Below, in pieces: positions 26,475-35,258 of a stretch of DNA of 64,000 nucleotides. This stretch comes from Desulfomicrobium sp. ZS1. GTDB taxonomy: Bacteria; Desulfobacterota; Desulfovibrionia; Desulfovibrionales; Desulfomicrobiaceae. Each line of letters starts with the position of its first letter. Positions within the stretch are counted from its first letter, which is position 1. The notes beneath the pieces were generated by a model, which was not told the DNA's origin, searched no databases, and saw only the letters and a program-made list of their open reading frames with translations. The position numbers and the translations under genes are program-made. The DNA lies in the NCBI RefSeq assembly GCF_024204645.1, contig NZ_CP100351.1, forward strand, positions 3,250,001 through 3,314,000, given 5' to 3'.

Positions 26475-26780
26475 GGGGAGTCTGCGGATTGAAGTTGGTC
26501 CATTTTCCGCCTTCCGGCGGCCAATGACGCCATCTACAGGCAAACATGCCCTCCGTAAATACCCGAGCGCGCAATATGCGTCCTGACACAAAACGCATTC
26601 GGCGCAACCGCCACCCGAACGGACGGATCATTGATTGCCCGCTCGGAATTTCCCCCAGCCCGGCGACAATCGCTTGATGTTGTGGTATTGTTCAGTGATT
26701 CTCTTCTTCACACGACGTGCGCTCAAGCCGGACTCCCGCCCCTGCGGGCAAATCGTATCGCTCCCAAGGAGGTGCCCTCA
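26475..26780. other. Divergent intergenic region, no gene seen
   Basis: 306 bases between the leftward efflux operon and the rightward lipocalin. It must hold both promoters. No regulator gene, palindromic operator or hairpin of note was found. The inverted repeat CCGCCTTCCGGCGG at about 26499-26512 is short. A strong AAGGAGG at 26766-26772 serves the lipocalin. Confidence 0.5.
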
Positions 26781-27296
26781 ATGCTGAAAAACTTCACCAT
26801 GCTCTTTGCCCTGTTTCTCGCCGGATGCGTGAGCGTGCCGGAGAATGTGCGGCCCGTGGAAAATTTCCGTTTGAATGACTATCTTGGAAAATGGTACGAA
26901 ATCGCCAGGCTCGATCATTCCTTCGAACGTGGGCTGAGCCGGGTATCGGCGGAATACACGCTCCGGGATGACGGAGGCGTCAAGGTGGTCAATCGCGGAT
27001 ACTCCGTAAAGGAAGGAAAATGGAAGGATGTCGAAGGAAAGGCATACTTCGTTCAAAGTCCGGACCAGGGCTATTTGAAGGTGTCTTTTTTCGGCCCCTT
27101 TTACGGGTCCTACATTGTCTTTGAACTTGACCAGGAACAGTACCAATACGCGCTCGTCAGCGGACCAAACACCTCATACCTCTGGATCCTGGCCCGAACA
27201 CCGAAGCTGGATGACGGCATCAGGAACGAGCTCGTCAAAAAAGCGGCGGCGCGCGGTTTTGATACGAGCGCGCTCATCTTTGTCGAACATGAATGA
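26781..27296 (+). CDS. blc: Lipocalin family lipoprotein (Blc-like)
   Basis: 171 residues. Outer-membrane lipoprotein of the bacterial lipocalin family, which binds fatty acids or lysophospholipids. Residues 1-16 form a lipoprotein signal with lipobox LAGC (Cys16). The GxW motif appears in YLGKWYEIARL and the barrel end in YLWILARTPKLDD. A strong AAGGAGG lies nine bases before the ATG; the ORF upstream of it is out of family. The PAS gene begins 100 bases later. Confidence 0.9.
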   Translation: MLKNFTMLFALFLAGCVSVPENVRPVENFRLNDYLGKWYEIARLDHSFERGLSRVSAEYTLRDDGGVKVVNRGYSVKEGKWKDVEGKAYFVQSPDQGYLKVSFFGPFYGSYIVFELDQEQYQYALVSGPNTSYLWILARTPKLDDGIRNELVKKAAARGFDTSALIFVEHE

Positions 27297-27396
27297 TCAA
27301 AAAATCACTGGCCCTGTCCGGGCCAAAACGCATACTATGACGGAAACGACGGCCAGGCGCACTCAAAGAACCGGTCGGGAATCAGGAGCACGGGGC

Positions 27397-28971
27397 ATGA
27401 AGGGATCTTGTTTCGAAGAAGCGAACTTGTTGAACGTCTGTCAGGAAAGCATCGACTACCAGGGCATTGTCAGACACATCAACGACGGCGTGCTCATTCT
27501 GCGCGAGGGTAACATCATCTTCGCCAACGGTGCGTTTTGCGAAATCGTCGGCACCGACCTGACGGGACTTCTGGGCAAGCCGTTCACGGATCTGGTTATT
27601 CCTGACGACCGGGAACGGGTGGAGATGCACTGCGTTGACAAGCTCTACACTTCCGACCTCTCAAACCGGATCGAATTCTCCATTTCACGACCCGACGAAG
27701 ACGCCATCGTGGAAATGAAGCTGACCGTGGTCGACTGCGGCGGAGGCCCGGCCATTCTCGCCGCCATCACCGACATCACCGAGCGCCGCAAGACCCGCAT
27801 CGAGTTGCAACGCGTCAAGGACCGGCTGGAAAGCATCCTGCACGCCCTGAACGACGTGGTCGTCTCCCTCTCACCCACGGACCAATCGATCCTGGCCATT
27901 AACCCGGCCGCCGAAGCCCTGTACGGCATTCCCAGACGCGCCTTCAACGCTGGCGAGATGCAACTCATGCATTTCGTGCATCCCGAAGACCGGGAGGCGG
28001 TGAGCAAGTACTACCGGTCACTGGTGGACGACGAGTTCGGCGAGATGCAATACCGCATCATCAGCAGCAACGGGCGCATCAAATGGGTCCACGATGAAGG
28101 GCACTTGGTTTACTGCACGACCAGAGCGATCCACCGCCTCGACCACGTCATCCGCGACATCACCGAGCAAAAGGAAGCCCTCGATGCCCTGACCCGCAGC
28201 GAGGAAAAATACCGCGATTTTTTCCAGAGCACCAAGGACATGGCCTATTCCGTGACCCCGGACGGAACCTTCATCGACATCAACGAGGCCGGCATCCAGA
28301 TGCTCGGCTTCGCCGATCGCGAAGAAGCCCTGGCCAGCAACCTCAAGGATTTTTACGAAAACCTGTCCGAACGGGCAGACCTGCTGGCCCAGATCAATGA
28401 AGAGGGGTTCGTCACGGACAAGCATATCCGCTTTCGCCTCAAAGACGGCCGTTCCATCGAGGTGGCCATCACGGCCCGGGCCAAGACCGACGATTCCGGC
28501 TACCTGCTCTATTACGAGGGCATCGCGCACAATATCACCCAGGCCATGGAAGACCAGCGCAACCGGGTGCTCAGAAACGCCGCCGGGGGCATGTGCCATT
28601 ATCTGAACACGCACCTCATGCACATCGTCAATGCCAAAGACGGCATCAGGGAAGAGATCGAAAGCCTCGAAGAGACCGCACCCTCCCTGCCTGAAGAAAC
28701 CAGGGAAACATGGTCGGCCGCCCTTTCTTCCCTAAACACCTATTGCGAAGGACTCGATCTTGCCTATCGCAAGATCACGGCCGTGACCAAGGCCTTCAAT
28801 TCCGCCTTCCTGACGTACAAGGAGGAATCCTATCTGGACAAGGCCATCCTGGACATCTTCAATTCCTGCCTTGGGGACCCGCTGGATTGCGCCACGCTTG
28901 CCCCCCCCGCCCAGGAAAAAGGATGCGGAGAAATGACACACGCGGCAGCTCGGCACTGCCGCCGCAGGTGA
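27397..28971 (+). CDS. Multi-PAS sensor protein, histidine-kinase-like but lacking the ATPase domain
   Basis: 524 residues, no membrane segment. Three PAS domains follow each other (about 22-130, 142-258 and 270-382); the ends of each show the typical DITER or DITEQ tails. Then comes GGMCHYLNTHLMHI (about 397-410), which resembles the H-box of a histidine kinase with His401. After that the protein runs through a helical region and ends without any N, G1 or G2 box. The ATG at 27397 has AGGAG nine bases upstream; other in-frame ATGs at 27290 and 27337 lack one. It may dimerise with or decoy another kinase (inference). The next gene starts 7 bases after it. Confidence 0.75.
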   Translation: MKGSCFEEANLLNVCQESIDYQGIVRHINDGVLILREGNIIFANGAFCEIVGTDLTGLLGKPFTDLVIPDDRERVEMHCVDKLYTSDLSNRIEFSISRPDEDAIVEMKLTVVDCGGGPAILAAITDITERRKTRIELQRVKDRLESILHALNDVVVSLSPTDQSILAINPAAEALYGIPRRAFNAGEMQLMHFVHPEDREAVSKYYRSLVDDEFGEMQYRIISSNGRIKWVHDEGHLVYCTTRAIHRLDHVIRDITEQKEALDALTRSEEKYRDFFQSTKDMAYSVTPDGTFIDINEAGIQMLGFADREEALASNLKDFYENLSERADLLAQINEEGFVTDKHIRFRLKDGRSIEVAITARAKTDDSGYLLYYEGIAHNITQAMEDQRNRVLRNAAGGMCHYLNTHLMHIVNAKDGIREEIESLEETAPSLPEETRETWSAALSSLNTYCEGLDLAYRKITAVTKAFNSAFLTYKEESYLDKAILDIFNSCLGDPLDCATLAPPAQEKGCGEMTHAAARHCRRR

Positions 28972-28978
28972 GAAGAGC

Positions 28979-30409
28979 ATGCATGTCCTGAACTGGATCG
29001 GCCTTCTGCTCCTGGCCGCCCTCGCTCTCGGCGCGGCCGGTCACGCGCTGCTGCGCAAGAGCGACTCCCGCTCGGCCCTGGGCTGGGTAGGCGTCTGTCT
29101 GACGTTTCCCCTGGCCGGTCCCATCCTCTACATCCTCTTCGGCGTAAACCGAGTCCGGCGCAGCGCATCGCGTATGCGCAAAGAAGTGGACGCCCTGTCC
29201 GCCGACGTTCCCCAGGCCGTCCCCTCGTACCCGAGCGCGGCCATCAACCCCACGGTTTTGCACCACGCATTCCAGCGCCTGGAACGCGTCGGACATAACA
29301 TCCTCGGCACGGCGCTGGTCGGAGGCAACTGCGTCGAACCGCTGTACAACGGAGACGAGGCCTATCCCGTCATGCTCCGGGCCATGGAAGACGCCCGGCA
29401 CAGCATTTATCTGACCACGTACATCCTCGACACCGACAATCTTGGCCTCAAATTCATCGACGCCCTGGCCCGGGCCGTGCACCGCGGGGTGGACGTGCGG
29501 GTCCTCATCGACGGAGTGGGCGAAAAATACTCCTGGCCCCGGGCTTCCCGGGTGCTCGCGAAGAAGGGCGTGCCCAATGCGCTCTTCATTCCGCCGCGTC
29601 TCTTCCCCCCCGACCTCCACTTCAACTTGCGCAATCACCGCAAAGTGCTGGTCGTGGACGGCAGCCTGGGTTTCACGGGCGGCATGAACATAAGCCAGAA
29701 GCATATCTTGCACGCAAAACCGCCCTGGCCGGTCACGGACATGCATTTCATCGTGCACGGACCGGTCGCGAACCTGTTGCAGGACACCTTTGTCGATGAC
29801 TGGTTTTTTGCGACCAAGGAGCGCATATACCCGCCCATACTCTTCACGGAACCAACAGGGGACTGCCTGTGCCGCACCGTTGTCGACGGGCCCAATTTCG
29901 ACGAAGACTACCTGAAGACGCTGCTCACCGGAATCATCTCCGCCGCCACGTCGAGCATCAGGATCATGACCCCGTACTTCCTTCCACCGCGCACCTTCCT
30001 AAGCGCCCTAAAGTCGGCCAGGTACAGGGGCGTTACGGTCGAAATCCTGTTGCCGGGCCGCAACAACATCCCGTTCGTGCATTGGGCTGCCCACCACATT
30101 CTCGAAGACCTGCTGCGCGCCGGGATCAGCATTGCTTTCCAACCGGCGCCCTTCAGTCACACCAAGCTCATGCTCGTGGACGGCTGCTATGTGCACCTTG
30201 GTTCGGCCAATCTGGACAGCCGCAGCCTGCGGCTCAATTTCGAACTGACCCTGGAAGTCCTCGATCAGCACCTGGCCATTCAGCTGATGCGGCATTTCGA
30301 CACCATCATGGCCAAAAGCCGCCCGGTGACACGCCAGGAACTTTCTGGACGCTCCCTGCCCGCACGGCTCAGAGACGCCTTTTTCTGGCTCTTTTCACCA
30401 TATCTTTAA
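28979..30409 (+). CDS. cls: Cardiolipin synthase, phospholipase-D type
   Basis: 476 residues. Inner-membrane enzyme that joins two phosphatidylglycerols into cardiolipin. Two N-terminal membrane helices (about 3-23 and 33-54), then two HKD motifs: His220/Lys222/Asp227 in NHRKVLVVDG and His394/Lys396/Asp401 in HTKLMLVDG. The first is followed by GFTGGMN, the second by LGSANLDSRSLRLNFE, both standard. It lies 7 bases after the PAS gene, so they are probably cotranscribed. Confidence 0.92.
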   Translation: MHVLNWIGLLLLAALALGAAGHALLRKSDSRSALGWVGVCLTFPLAGPILYILFGVNRVRRSASRMRKEVDALSADVPQAVPSYPSAAINPTVLHHAFQRLERVGHNILGTALVGGNCVEPLYNGDEAYPVMLRAMEDARHSIYLTTYILDTDNLGLKFIDALARAVHRGVDVRVLIDGVGEKYSWPRASRVLAKKGVPNALFIPPRLFPPDLHFNLRNHRKVLVVDGSLGFTGGMNISQKHILHAKPPWPVTDMHFIVHGPVANLLQDTFVDDWFFATKERIYPPILFTEPTGDCLCRTVVDGPNFDEDYLKTLLTGIISAATSSIRIMTPYFLPPRTFLSALKSARYRGVTVEILLPGRNNIPFVHWAAHHILEDLLRAGISIAFQPAPFSHTKLMLVDGCYVHLGSANLDSRSLRLNFELTLEVLDQHLAIQLMRHFDTIMAKSRPVTRQELSGRSLPARLRDAFFWLFSPYL

Positions 30410-30560
30410 AACCCTGGCTGGCGATTACTTCGTGCCGGGCCGTGCGTTTTTCTTGCCACAGACCTTTCGGAAAAATGGGATTTGACTTTGACGCGCGAGC
30501 TGCGAATACTTATGAATACAGCATTCCCGATACAGATCCATCATCAAGAGGAGAAACTCT

Positions 30561-30779
30561 GTGACCAAGGAATTCACCGTTTCCGCCACCTGTCCCGAAT
30601 GCGGGCGTAGGACGGAGGCTCATTACACCAAAGCGGCGATGCAGGAAGCGTTCGGAAATGATGCAACCATCAAGATACTGTGCTCCCATTGCCAGGCCAG
30701 TTTTGAGTTGCCCGTCGGTCTGGCCTGCGCAGAATGGGACGAGTACTGTCATGAAATCCCCCTGCCCGCCGACGTCTAG
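30561..30779 (+). CDS. Small zinc-ribbon-like protein, 72 residues
   Basis: GTG start with a strong AGAGGAGA eight bases upstream. Two Cys pairs, CPEC near residue 11 and CSHC near residue 41, spaced about 27 residues apart, look like a zinc ribbon. No catalytic motif is seen. Function unknown; such small proteins bind nucleic acid or serve as subunits. It is followed by another small Cys-rich ORF and dsvC. Confidence 0.7.
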   Translation: MTKEFTVSATCPECGRRTEAHYTKAAMQEAFGNDATIKILCSHCQASFELPVGLACAEWDEYCHEIPLPADV

Positions 30780-30810
30780 GGCTTAACCATTCATAAACAC
30801 GGAAAAAAAC

Positions 30811-30981
30811 ATGATTTTTGTCGTAACCAAATGCGCGAATTGCCCGTTACTCAGCTATGTGGAAGGCCAGCGGGTTTGCAATGTCGGCCCTCCAAGCCAT
30901 CGACCCATCGCAGAAGAAGACGAGCGCCCCACGTGGTGCAGAATGCGCAAGGAACAGATAATTATCCGGGATTTCAAGTAG
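30811..30981 (+). CDS. Small Cys-rich protein, 56 residues
   Basis: This ATG-initiated frame encodes a protein with the Cys pattern KCANCP ... VCN ... TWCRMR. The pattern of a CxxC near the start, a Cys in the middle, then RPTWC near the end recurs in short proteins of Desulfovibrionales from memory (not checked). The ribosome site is weak (CGGAAAAAAAC). It sits 31 bases after the zinc-ribbon protein and 198 bases before dsvC. A different frame over the same DNA (30831-31016) has no such pattern. Confidence 0.55.
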   Translation: MIFVVTKCANCPLLSYVEGQRVCNVGPPSHRPIAEEDERPTWCRMRKEQIIIRDFK

Positions 30982-31062
30982 CCTTCCCCCGGACAGACTT
31001 TCGTCTTTCCTGTTGAAGTATAGTCCCCTATCTGCTAGAGAGGCCGCTAGTGTTGACTTGAC

Positions 31063-31146
31063 GGGGAAGGATGGCGGGTCTCATTGACAAAAACAGTCCT
31101 TCCCCATAGGGGGAGTCTTTGCAAACTCTTTTTCCGGAAGGAAAAA
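31063..31146 (+). promoter_or_regulatory. Structured dsvC leader with mutually exclusive hairpins
   Basis: GGGGAAGGA at 31063-31071 can pair with TCCTTCCCC at 31097-31105. The same right arm can instead pair with GGGGGAG just downstream (CTTCCCC-ATA-GGGGGAG, 31099-31115), so the two stems exclude each other. A third hairpin TTTTTCC-GGAA-GGAAAAA lies at 31129-31146. All precede the AAGGAGG of dsvC. This could be a regulatory switch or a stabilising leader; no riboswitch class is recognised. Confidence 0.45.
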
Positions 31147-31179
31147 TTTTGAGGAACAACATCTAAGGAGGAATTGAGC

Positions 31180-31497
31180 ATGGCAATGATCGAATTCAAG
31201 GGTAAAAATTTCGAGATCGATGAAGACGGTTTTCTGCTGAAGTTTGAAGATTGGGGTCCGGAATGGGCTGAATACGTCAAGGAAAGCGAAGGCATCTCCG
31301 AGATCACCGAAGCTCACCAGCAGATTCTCGACTTCCTGCAGGACTACTACAAGAAGAACGGTATTGCCCCCATGGTCCGTATTCTCTCCAAGTCCACCGG
31401 CTACAAGCTGAAGCAGATCTACGAACTTTTCCCCTCCGGCCCCGGCAAAGGCGCCTGCAAAATGGCTGGCCTGCCCAAGCCCACCGGCTGCGTTTAA
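31180..31497 (+). CDS. dsvC: DsvC/DsrC, dissimilatory sulfite reductase partner protein
   Basis: 105 residues, the same length as DsrC of Desulfovibrio. Small soluble protein that accepts sulfur from sulfite reductase DsrAB as a trisulfide between two C-terminal cysteines and passes it to the membrane DsrMKJOP complex. The key residues Cys93 (GKGACKMAG) and Cys104 (penultimate, PTGCV) are both present, so it is the respiratory DsrC rather than the tRNA-thiolation TusE, which lacks the first. Strong AAGGAGG upstream and a strong terminator downstream; a single-gene unit, as in Desulfovibrio. Confidence 0.96.
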   Translation: MAMIEFKGKNFEIDEDGFLLKFEDWGPEWAEYVKESEGISEITEAHQQILDFLQDYYKKNGIAPMVRILSKSTGYKLKQIYELFPSGPGKGACKMAGLPKPTGCV

Positions 31498-31512
31498 TTC
31501 AGCTGTTTTTCC

Positions 31513-31546
31513 AAAAAAAAGCCCTGCTCACGCAGGGTTTTTTTTT
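31513..31546 (+). terminator. Intrinsic terminator of dsvC
   Basis: An A-run precedes CCCTGC (31522-31527) and GCAGGG (31532-31537), followed by nine Ts. It lies 15 bases after the dsvC stop. The flanking A- and T-runs make it potentially bidirectional, serving also the leftward malQ (stop 31576). Confidence 0.9.
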
Positions 31547-31575
31547 ATGCGTTCACACGCCCCAAAGCGCACGGA

Positions 31576-33084
31576 TCACTCCGCAGCGCGTCCGTAAATC
31601 CAAGCTTGGAAACGCATTCGTGCCGCCACATCCTTGGTGGCCATATCCGACTGCATGCGCCATCCCCAATTGCCTCCTGCAACCCCCGGCATGTTCATCC
31701 GTCCAGTTGCATCCAGATTCAAATAATCCTGCATGGGAATGATGCACAAAGCGGCCACGCTGCCAAGCACCAATCGAATCATGACGTCGGCCGCATTGTC
31801 TGCCGACACGTGCCGGCCTGCGTAGTCACGCAAACGCCCCCGGCCCTGGTCATCGAGCTCGTCTGAAAACCAGCCCCGCACGGTGTTGTTGTCATGCGTG
31901 CCGGTATAGACCGCGCTTTGCACAGGAACGTTGTGCGGAATGTAGGCATTCTTCCCCATGTCTTCCGAAAAGGCGAATTGCAGAATCTTCATGCCCGGGA
32001 ATTCAAACTCGCGCATGAGCGTAACGACATCCTCCGTAATGACTCCCAGATCCTCGGCCAGAATGGACAGACCCGGAACACGCGCCTTCATTGCGCTAAA
32101 AAACGCGGCTCCCGGCCCTTTGATCCAGAGTCCATTTTCCGCTGTCGGCTCACAGGCCGGCACCTGCCAGAACCCGCAAAAGCCGCGAAAATGATCGAGC
32201 CGAAGCATGTCGAATCGCGCACTCTCATGCCGCAGCCGCTTGGCCCACCACGAAAAGCCGTCCTTTTCCTGGAACGCCCAGTCATAGACAGGATTACCCC
32301 ACATCTGCCCGGTCTTGGAAAAATAATCCGGCGGCGCGCCAGCGCAATAAATCGGCAAGCCTTCGCGGTCGAGCTCGAACAACTCCCGGTGCGCCCAAAC
32401 ATCACTGCTGTCGAGACTGACATAGATCGGCACATCCCCGAGCAGGGCCACCCCGCGCGTGGCAGCATAATCGCGCAGATTCTCCCAGTGCCGGCTGAAA
32501 AGGTACTGAAAATACCGTTCCCGCAGGATGTCGTACCCCAGGCGCTCGCGGGCCTGTTCCAACGCACCGGGCTCGCGCAGACGCAGCCCGCGCGGCCAAC
32601 TCAGCCATGGCGCTCCTCGCTGCTCGCGCTTCAAGGCCGCGAACAGACAGTAGTCATCAAGCCAGAAGCCGGCCTTGCGGCAGAAGGCGTCAAAACACAC
32701 GTCCGCTCGCAGGCCGGGAAATGCATTGTCAAAGGCCTGCTCCAGAATTTTCTCCCGCCATGCGGCAGCCGCGGCGTAGTCCACCCGGTCCTGGGGAAAA
32801 TCGGGCGCAGGCTCCACATCCCTGGGCCTGAGCACTCCCTGACGGACCAGCAGCTCCGGGCTGATAAAAAGCGTGTTCCCGGCAAAGGCCGAATAGCTGC
32901 TGTATGGGGAATTGCCCGCTCCTGCGTTGATGGGCGCAAGGGGGAGCATCTGCCACACCCCCTGCCCGCCTGCGGCCAGAAAATCTATGTACTCGTGGGC
33001 GCACGGACCAAAATCGCCAATCCCGTGCCGACTTGGCAGAGAGGAGACATGCAGCAGCACCCCGCATCTACGCGCAAGATTCAT
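31576..33084 (-). CDS. malQ: 4-alpha-glucanotransferase (amylomaltase)
   Basis: 502 residues. GH77 enzyme that transfers maltodextrin segments between glucans in glycogen metabolism. The catalytic triad is in place: Asp in MLRLDHFRGFCGFW (nucleophile), Glu in ILAEDLGVIT (acid/base) and Asp in YTGTHDNNTVRGW. The N-terminus RRCGVLLHVSSLPSRHGIGDFG is the family start. The ATG at 33084 overlaps the glgB stop. Partner of GlgB in glycogen turnover. Confidence 0.94.
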   Translation of the reverse strand: MNLARRCGVLLHVSSLPSRHGIGDFGPCAHEYIDFLAAGGQGVWQMLPLAPINAGAGNSPYSSYSAFAGNTLFISPELLVRQGVLRPRDVEPAPDFPQDRVDYAAAAAWREKILEQAFDNAFPGLRADVCFDAFCRKAGFWLDDYCLFAALKREQRGAPWLSWPRGLRLREPGALEQARERLGYDILRERYFQYLFSRHWENLRDYAATRGVALLGDVPIYVSLDSSDVWAHRELFELDREGLPIYCAGAPPDYFSKTGQMWGNPVYDWAFQEKDGFSWWAKRLRHESARFDMLRLDHFRGFCGFWQVPACEPTAENGLWIKGPGAAFFSAMKARVPGLSILAEDLGVITEDVVTLMREFEFPGMKILQFAFSEDMGKNAYIPHNVPVQSAVYTGTHDNNTVRGWFSDELDDQGRGRLRDYAGRHVSADNAADVMIRLVLGSVAALCIIPMQDYLNLDATGRMNMPGVAGGNWGWRMQSDMATKDVAARMRFQAWIYGRAAE

Positions 33085-34982
33085 GCGCTTGCCTCCGCCG
33101 GCTGGAAGAAGATCACGCTCAAGGGAGGCAGAACCAGATTCACTGAATAGGGAAAACCGTGCACAGGGATGGATTCCGCCCGGACCTGGCCCATGTTCCC
33201 GACCCCGCTGCCTCCATAGAGCTGGCTGTCCGAGTTCAGGATCTCGCGCCATGTGCCGCCCGTGGCCACGCCCACGGCATAGTTCTCGCGCGGCACGGGT
33301 GTAAAATTGCAGACCACCATGACCGGGCGTCCCTTCGTGTCCTTGCGGAAAAAGCTCAGCACGCTCTGGTCGGAATCATTGCAGTTCTCCCAGACAAACC
33401 CCTCCGGATCAAAATCAAGCTCATGCAGAGCCCCGCATTCCCGGTAAACCCGGTTCAGATCCCGAACCCAGGCGCGGATTCCGTCGTGAGCCGGGAAGTT
33501 CAGCAGATCCCAATCCAGGGACAAATCATGGTTCCACTCCCGCCATTGGCCGAATTCCGCGCCCATGAAGAGCAGCTTTTTGCCCGGCAGCCCATACATG
33601 TAGCCGAAAAGGGCCCGCAGGCCCGCCATCTTCTGCCAGTAATCGCCGGGCATCTTCGACAGCAGCGACTTCTTTCCATAGACAACCTCGTCGTGGGAAA
33701 GGGGCAGGACAAAATTTTCGGCGTACGCATACCACAAGGCAAAGGTCAGCAGGTTGTGGTGAAATTTGCGGAAGATCGGATCAAGTTCCATATAGGTCAG
33801 GGAATCGTTCATCCAGCCCATGTTCCACTTCAGCCCGAAACCGAGTCCACCCAGGTAGACGGGCTTTGAAACCATGGGCCAGGATGTGGATTCCTCGGCG
33901 ATGGTCTGCACATCGGGAAACTCCTCGTAGACGGCCTTGTTGAGCTCCTGCAGCAGTTCGATGGCGGCGAGATTTTCGCGACCGCCGTAACGGTTGGGCA
34001 CCCACTCGTCATGCTGGCGCGAATAGTCCAGATACAGCATCGACGCCACCCCATCGACGCGCAGCCCGTCGAGGTGGAACTCCCGGATCCAATACATGGC
34101 GTTGCAGATGAGAAATCCGGCCACCTCGTAGCGGCCGTAATTGAAGATGGCGCTCTTCCATTCCGGGTGGAATCCCTGGCGCGGGTCCTCGTGCTCGAAC
34201 AACGCCGTCCCGTCAAAATTGGCCAATCCATGGACATCCGTGGGAAAATGTCCGGGAACCCAATCGAGAACGACCCCGATACCCTCGCGGTGCAGGACAT
34301 CGACCATATAGCGGAAATCCTGCGGACAGCCGTACCGGCTGGAGGGGGCGAAATAGCCCGTGCTCTGGTATCCCCAGGAGCCGTAAAAAGGATGCTCCGC
34401 CACCGGCATGATCTCCACATGGGTGAAGCCCGCGTCTTTGACGTACGCCGCCAGGTCGTGAGCCATCCGGCGATAGCCGAGGAAGTTTCCATGCTCGTCG
34501 CGCCGCCAAGAACCCAGGTGCAGCTCGTAAATGGACCAGGGGCTCTCCAGGGCGTTGTGCCTGGAGCGGCTGCGCATCCACTCTCCGTCTTCCCAGACGT
34601 AGTCCAGATCCCAGATGATGGAGGCTGTGGCTGGAGGCTCTTCACAAAGAAGAGCAAAAGGATCAGCCCGTTCGCCTTCTCCGCCGGGCCAGGAAAGATA
34701 ATATTTGTAACGCTGTCCGTGCCGCGCCTGCGGCACGAAGCACTCCCACACGCCGGAACTGTCCGCGCGCAGGGTCATGGGCGCAGCAGCGCGGTCCCAG
34801 GCATTGAAGTCCCCGATGACCGACACAAAGGCGGCATTGGGAGCCCAGACCACAAAACGGGTTCCTGCGGAATCCGGGCCCAAGGATTCAGGGTGAGCGC
34901 CGAAATGTTCGTACAGGCGGGTATGCCGCCCCTGCTTGAACAGATAAATGTCGAGATCGCCGAGACTGTGTCGTGCGTCCAT
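33081..34982 (-). CDS. glgB: 1,4-alpha-glucan branching enzyme
   Basis: 633 residues. GH13 enzyme that makes alpha-1,6 branches in glycogen. An N-terminal CBM48-like domain is present (about 35-120). Catalytic residues are visible in DGLRVDGVASMLYLDYSR (nucleophile Asp), TIAEESTSWP (Glu) and LPLSHDEVVYGK (Asp). The ATG at 34982 follows GGAGGT; an in-frame upstream ATG adds ten residues. It is followed by malQ in a two-gene operon. Confidence 0.95.
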   Translation of the reverse strand: MDARHSLGDLDIYLFKQGRHTRLYEHFGAHPESLGPDSAGTRFVVWAPNAAFVSVIGDFNAWDRAAAPMTLRADSSGVWECFVPQARHGQRYKYYLSWPGGEGERADPFALLCEEPPATASIIWDLDYVWEDGEWMRSRSRHNALESPWSIYELHLGSWRRDEHGNFLGYRRMAHDLAAYVKDAGFTHVEIMPVAEHPFYGSWGYQSTGYFAPSSRYGCPQDFRYMVDVLHREGIGVVLDWVPGHFPTDVHGLANFDGTALFEHEDPRQGFHPEWKSAIFNYGRYEVAGFLICNAMYWIREFHLDGLRVDGVASMLYLDYSRQHDEWVPNRYGGRENLAAIELLQELNKAVYEEFPDVQTIAEESTSWPMVSKPVYLGGLGFGLKWNMGWMNDSLTYMELDPIFRKFHHNLLTFALWYAYAENFVLPLSHDEVVYGKKSLLSKMPGDYWQKMAGLRALFGYMYGLPGKKLLFMGAEFGQWREWNHDLSLDWDLLNFPAHDGIRAWVRDLNRVYRECGALHELDFDPEGFVWENCNDSDQSVLSFFRKDTKGRPVMVVCNFTPVPRENYAVGVATGGTWREILNSDSQLYGGSGVGNMGQVRAESIPVHGFPYSVNLVLPPLSVIFFQPAEASA

Positions 34983-35061
34983 AAAGTACCTCCGAGGATT
35001 CTGAAATATCACGATAGGGAAGAGAGAGGACCATTGGCAAGGACGGATAAGGATTGGTCAC

Positions 35062-35090
35062 AAAAAAAAAGCGCGGTCAAAGCCGCGCTT
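35062..35090 (-). terminator. Intrinsic terminator of the 47-residue membrane protein gene
   Basis: On the minus strand AAGCGCGG pairs with CCGCGCTT (35071-35090), followed by a run of nine Ts (35062-35070). It lies 24 bases past the stop of the small ORF at 35115, which supports that ORF as real. Confidence 0.85.
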
Positions 35091-35114
35091 AGAAATCCCG
35101 CAAGGAAGCCGTTC

Positions 35115-35258
35115 TTAATGATGGCCTTCGTTCATGCCTTCCTTGATGCGGTATACCGCCGCAATGACTATGGCCGCGAGATACGTGAAAATCCCGATGA
35201 CCCCGATGAAGCCCTGCACCGTGCTGTGCATCATGTTTCCAAAAAGCTCACCCAACAT
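35115..35258 (-). CDS. Small membrane protein, 47 residues
   Basis: A near-perfect GAGGAGGGAG ribosome site precedes an ATG whose product is a single-pass protein: MLGELFGNMMHSTVQGFIG, then a hydrophobic stretch VIGIFTYLAAIVIAAVY (about 19-35), then a polar end RIKEGMNEGHH. An intrinsic terminator follows. Function unknown. The AT-rich gap upstream holds the repeat CTTGAC-CAAAAAA-GTCAAG at about 35319-35337. The clear translation and termination signals make it a convincing gene. Confidence 0.72.
   Translation of the reverse strand: MLGELFGNMMHSTVQGFIGVIGIFTYLAAIVIAAVYRIKEGMNEGHH

Noticed and set aside
30831-31016. A 61-residue ORF between the zinc-ribbon protein and dsvC
   Set aside because: The other frame from 30811 carries the Cys pattern and ends cleanly; this one is Arg/Pro-rich noise.
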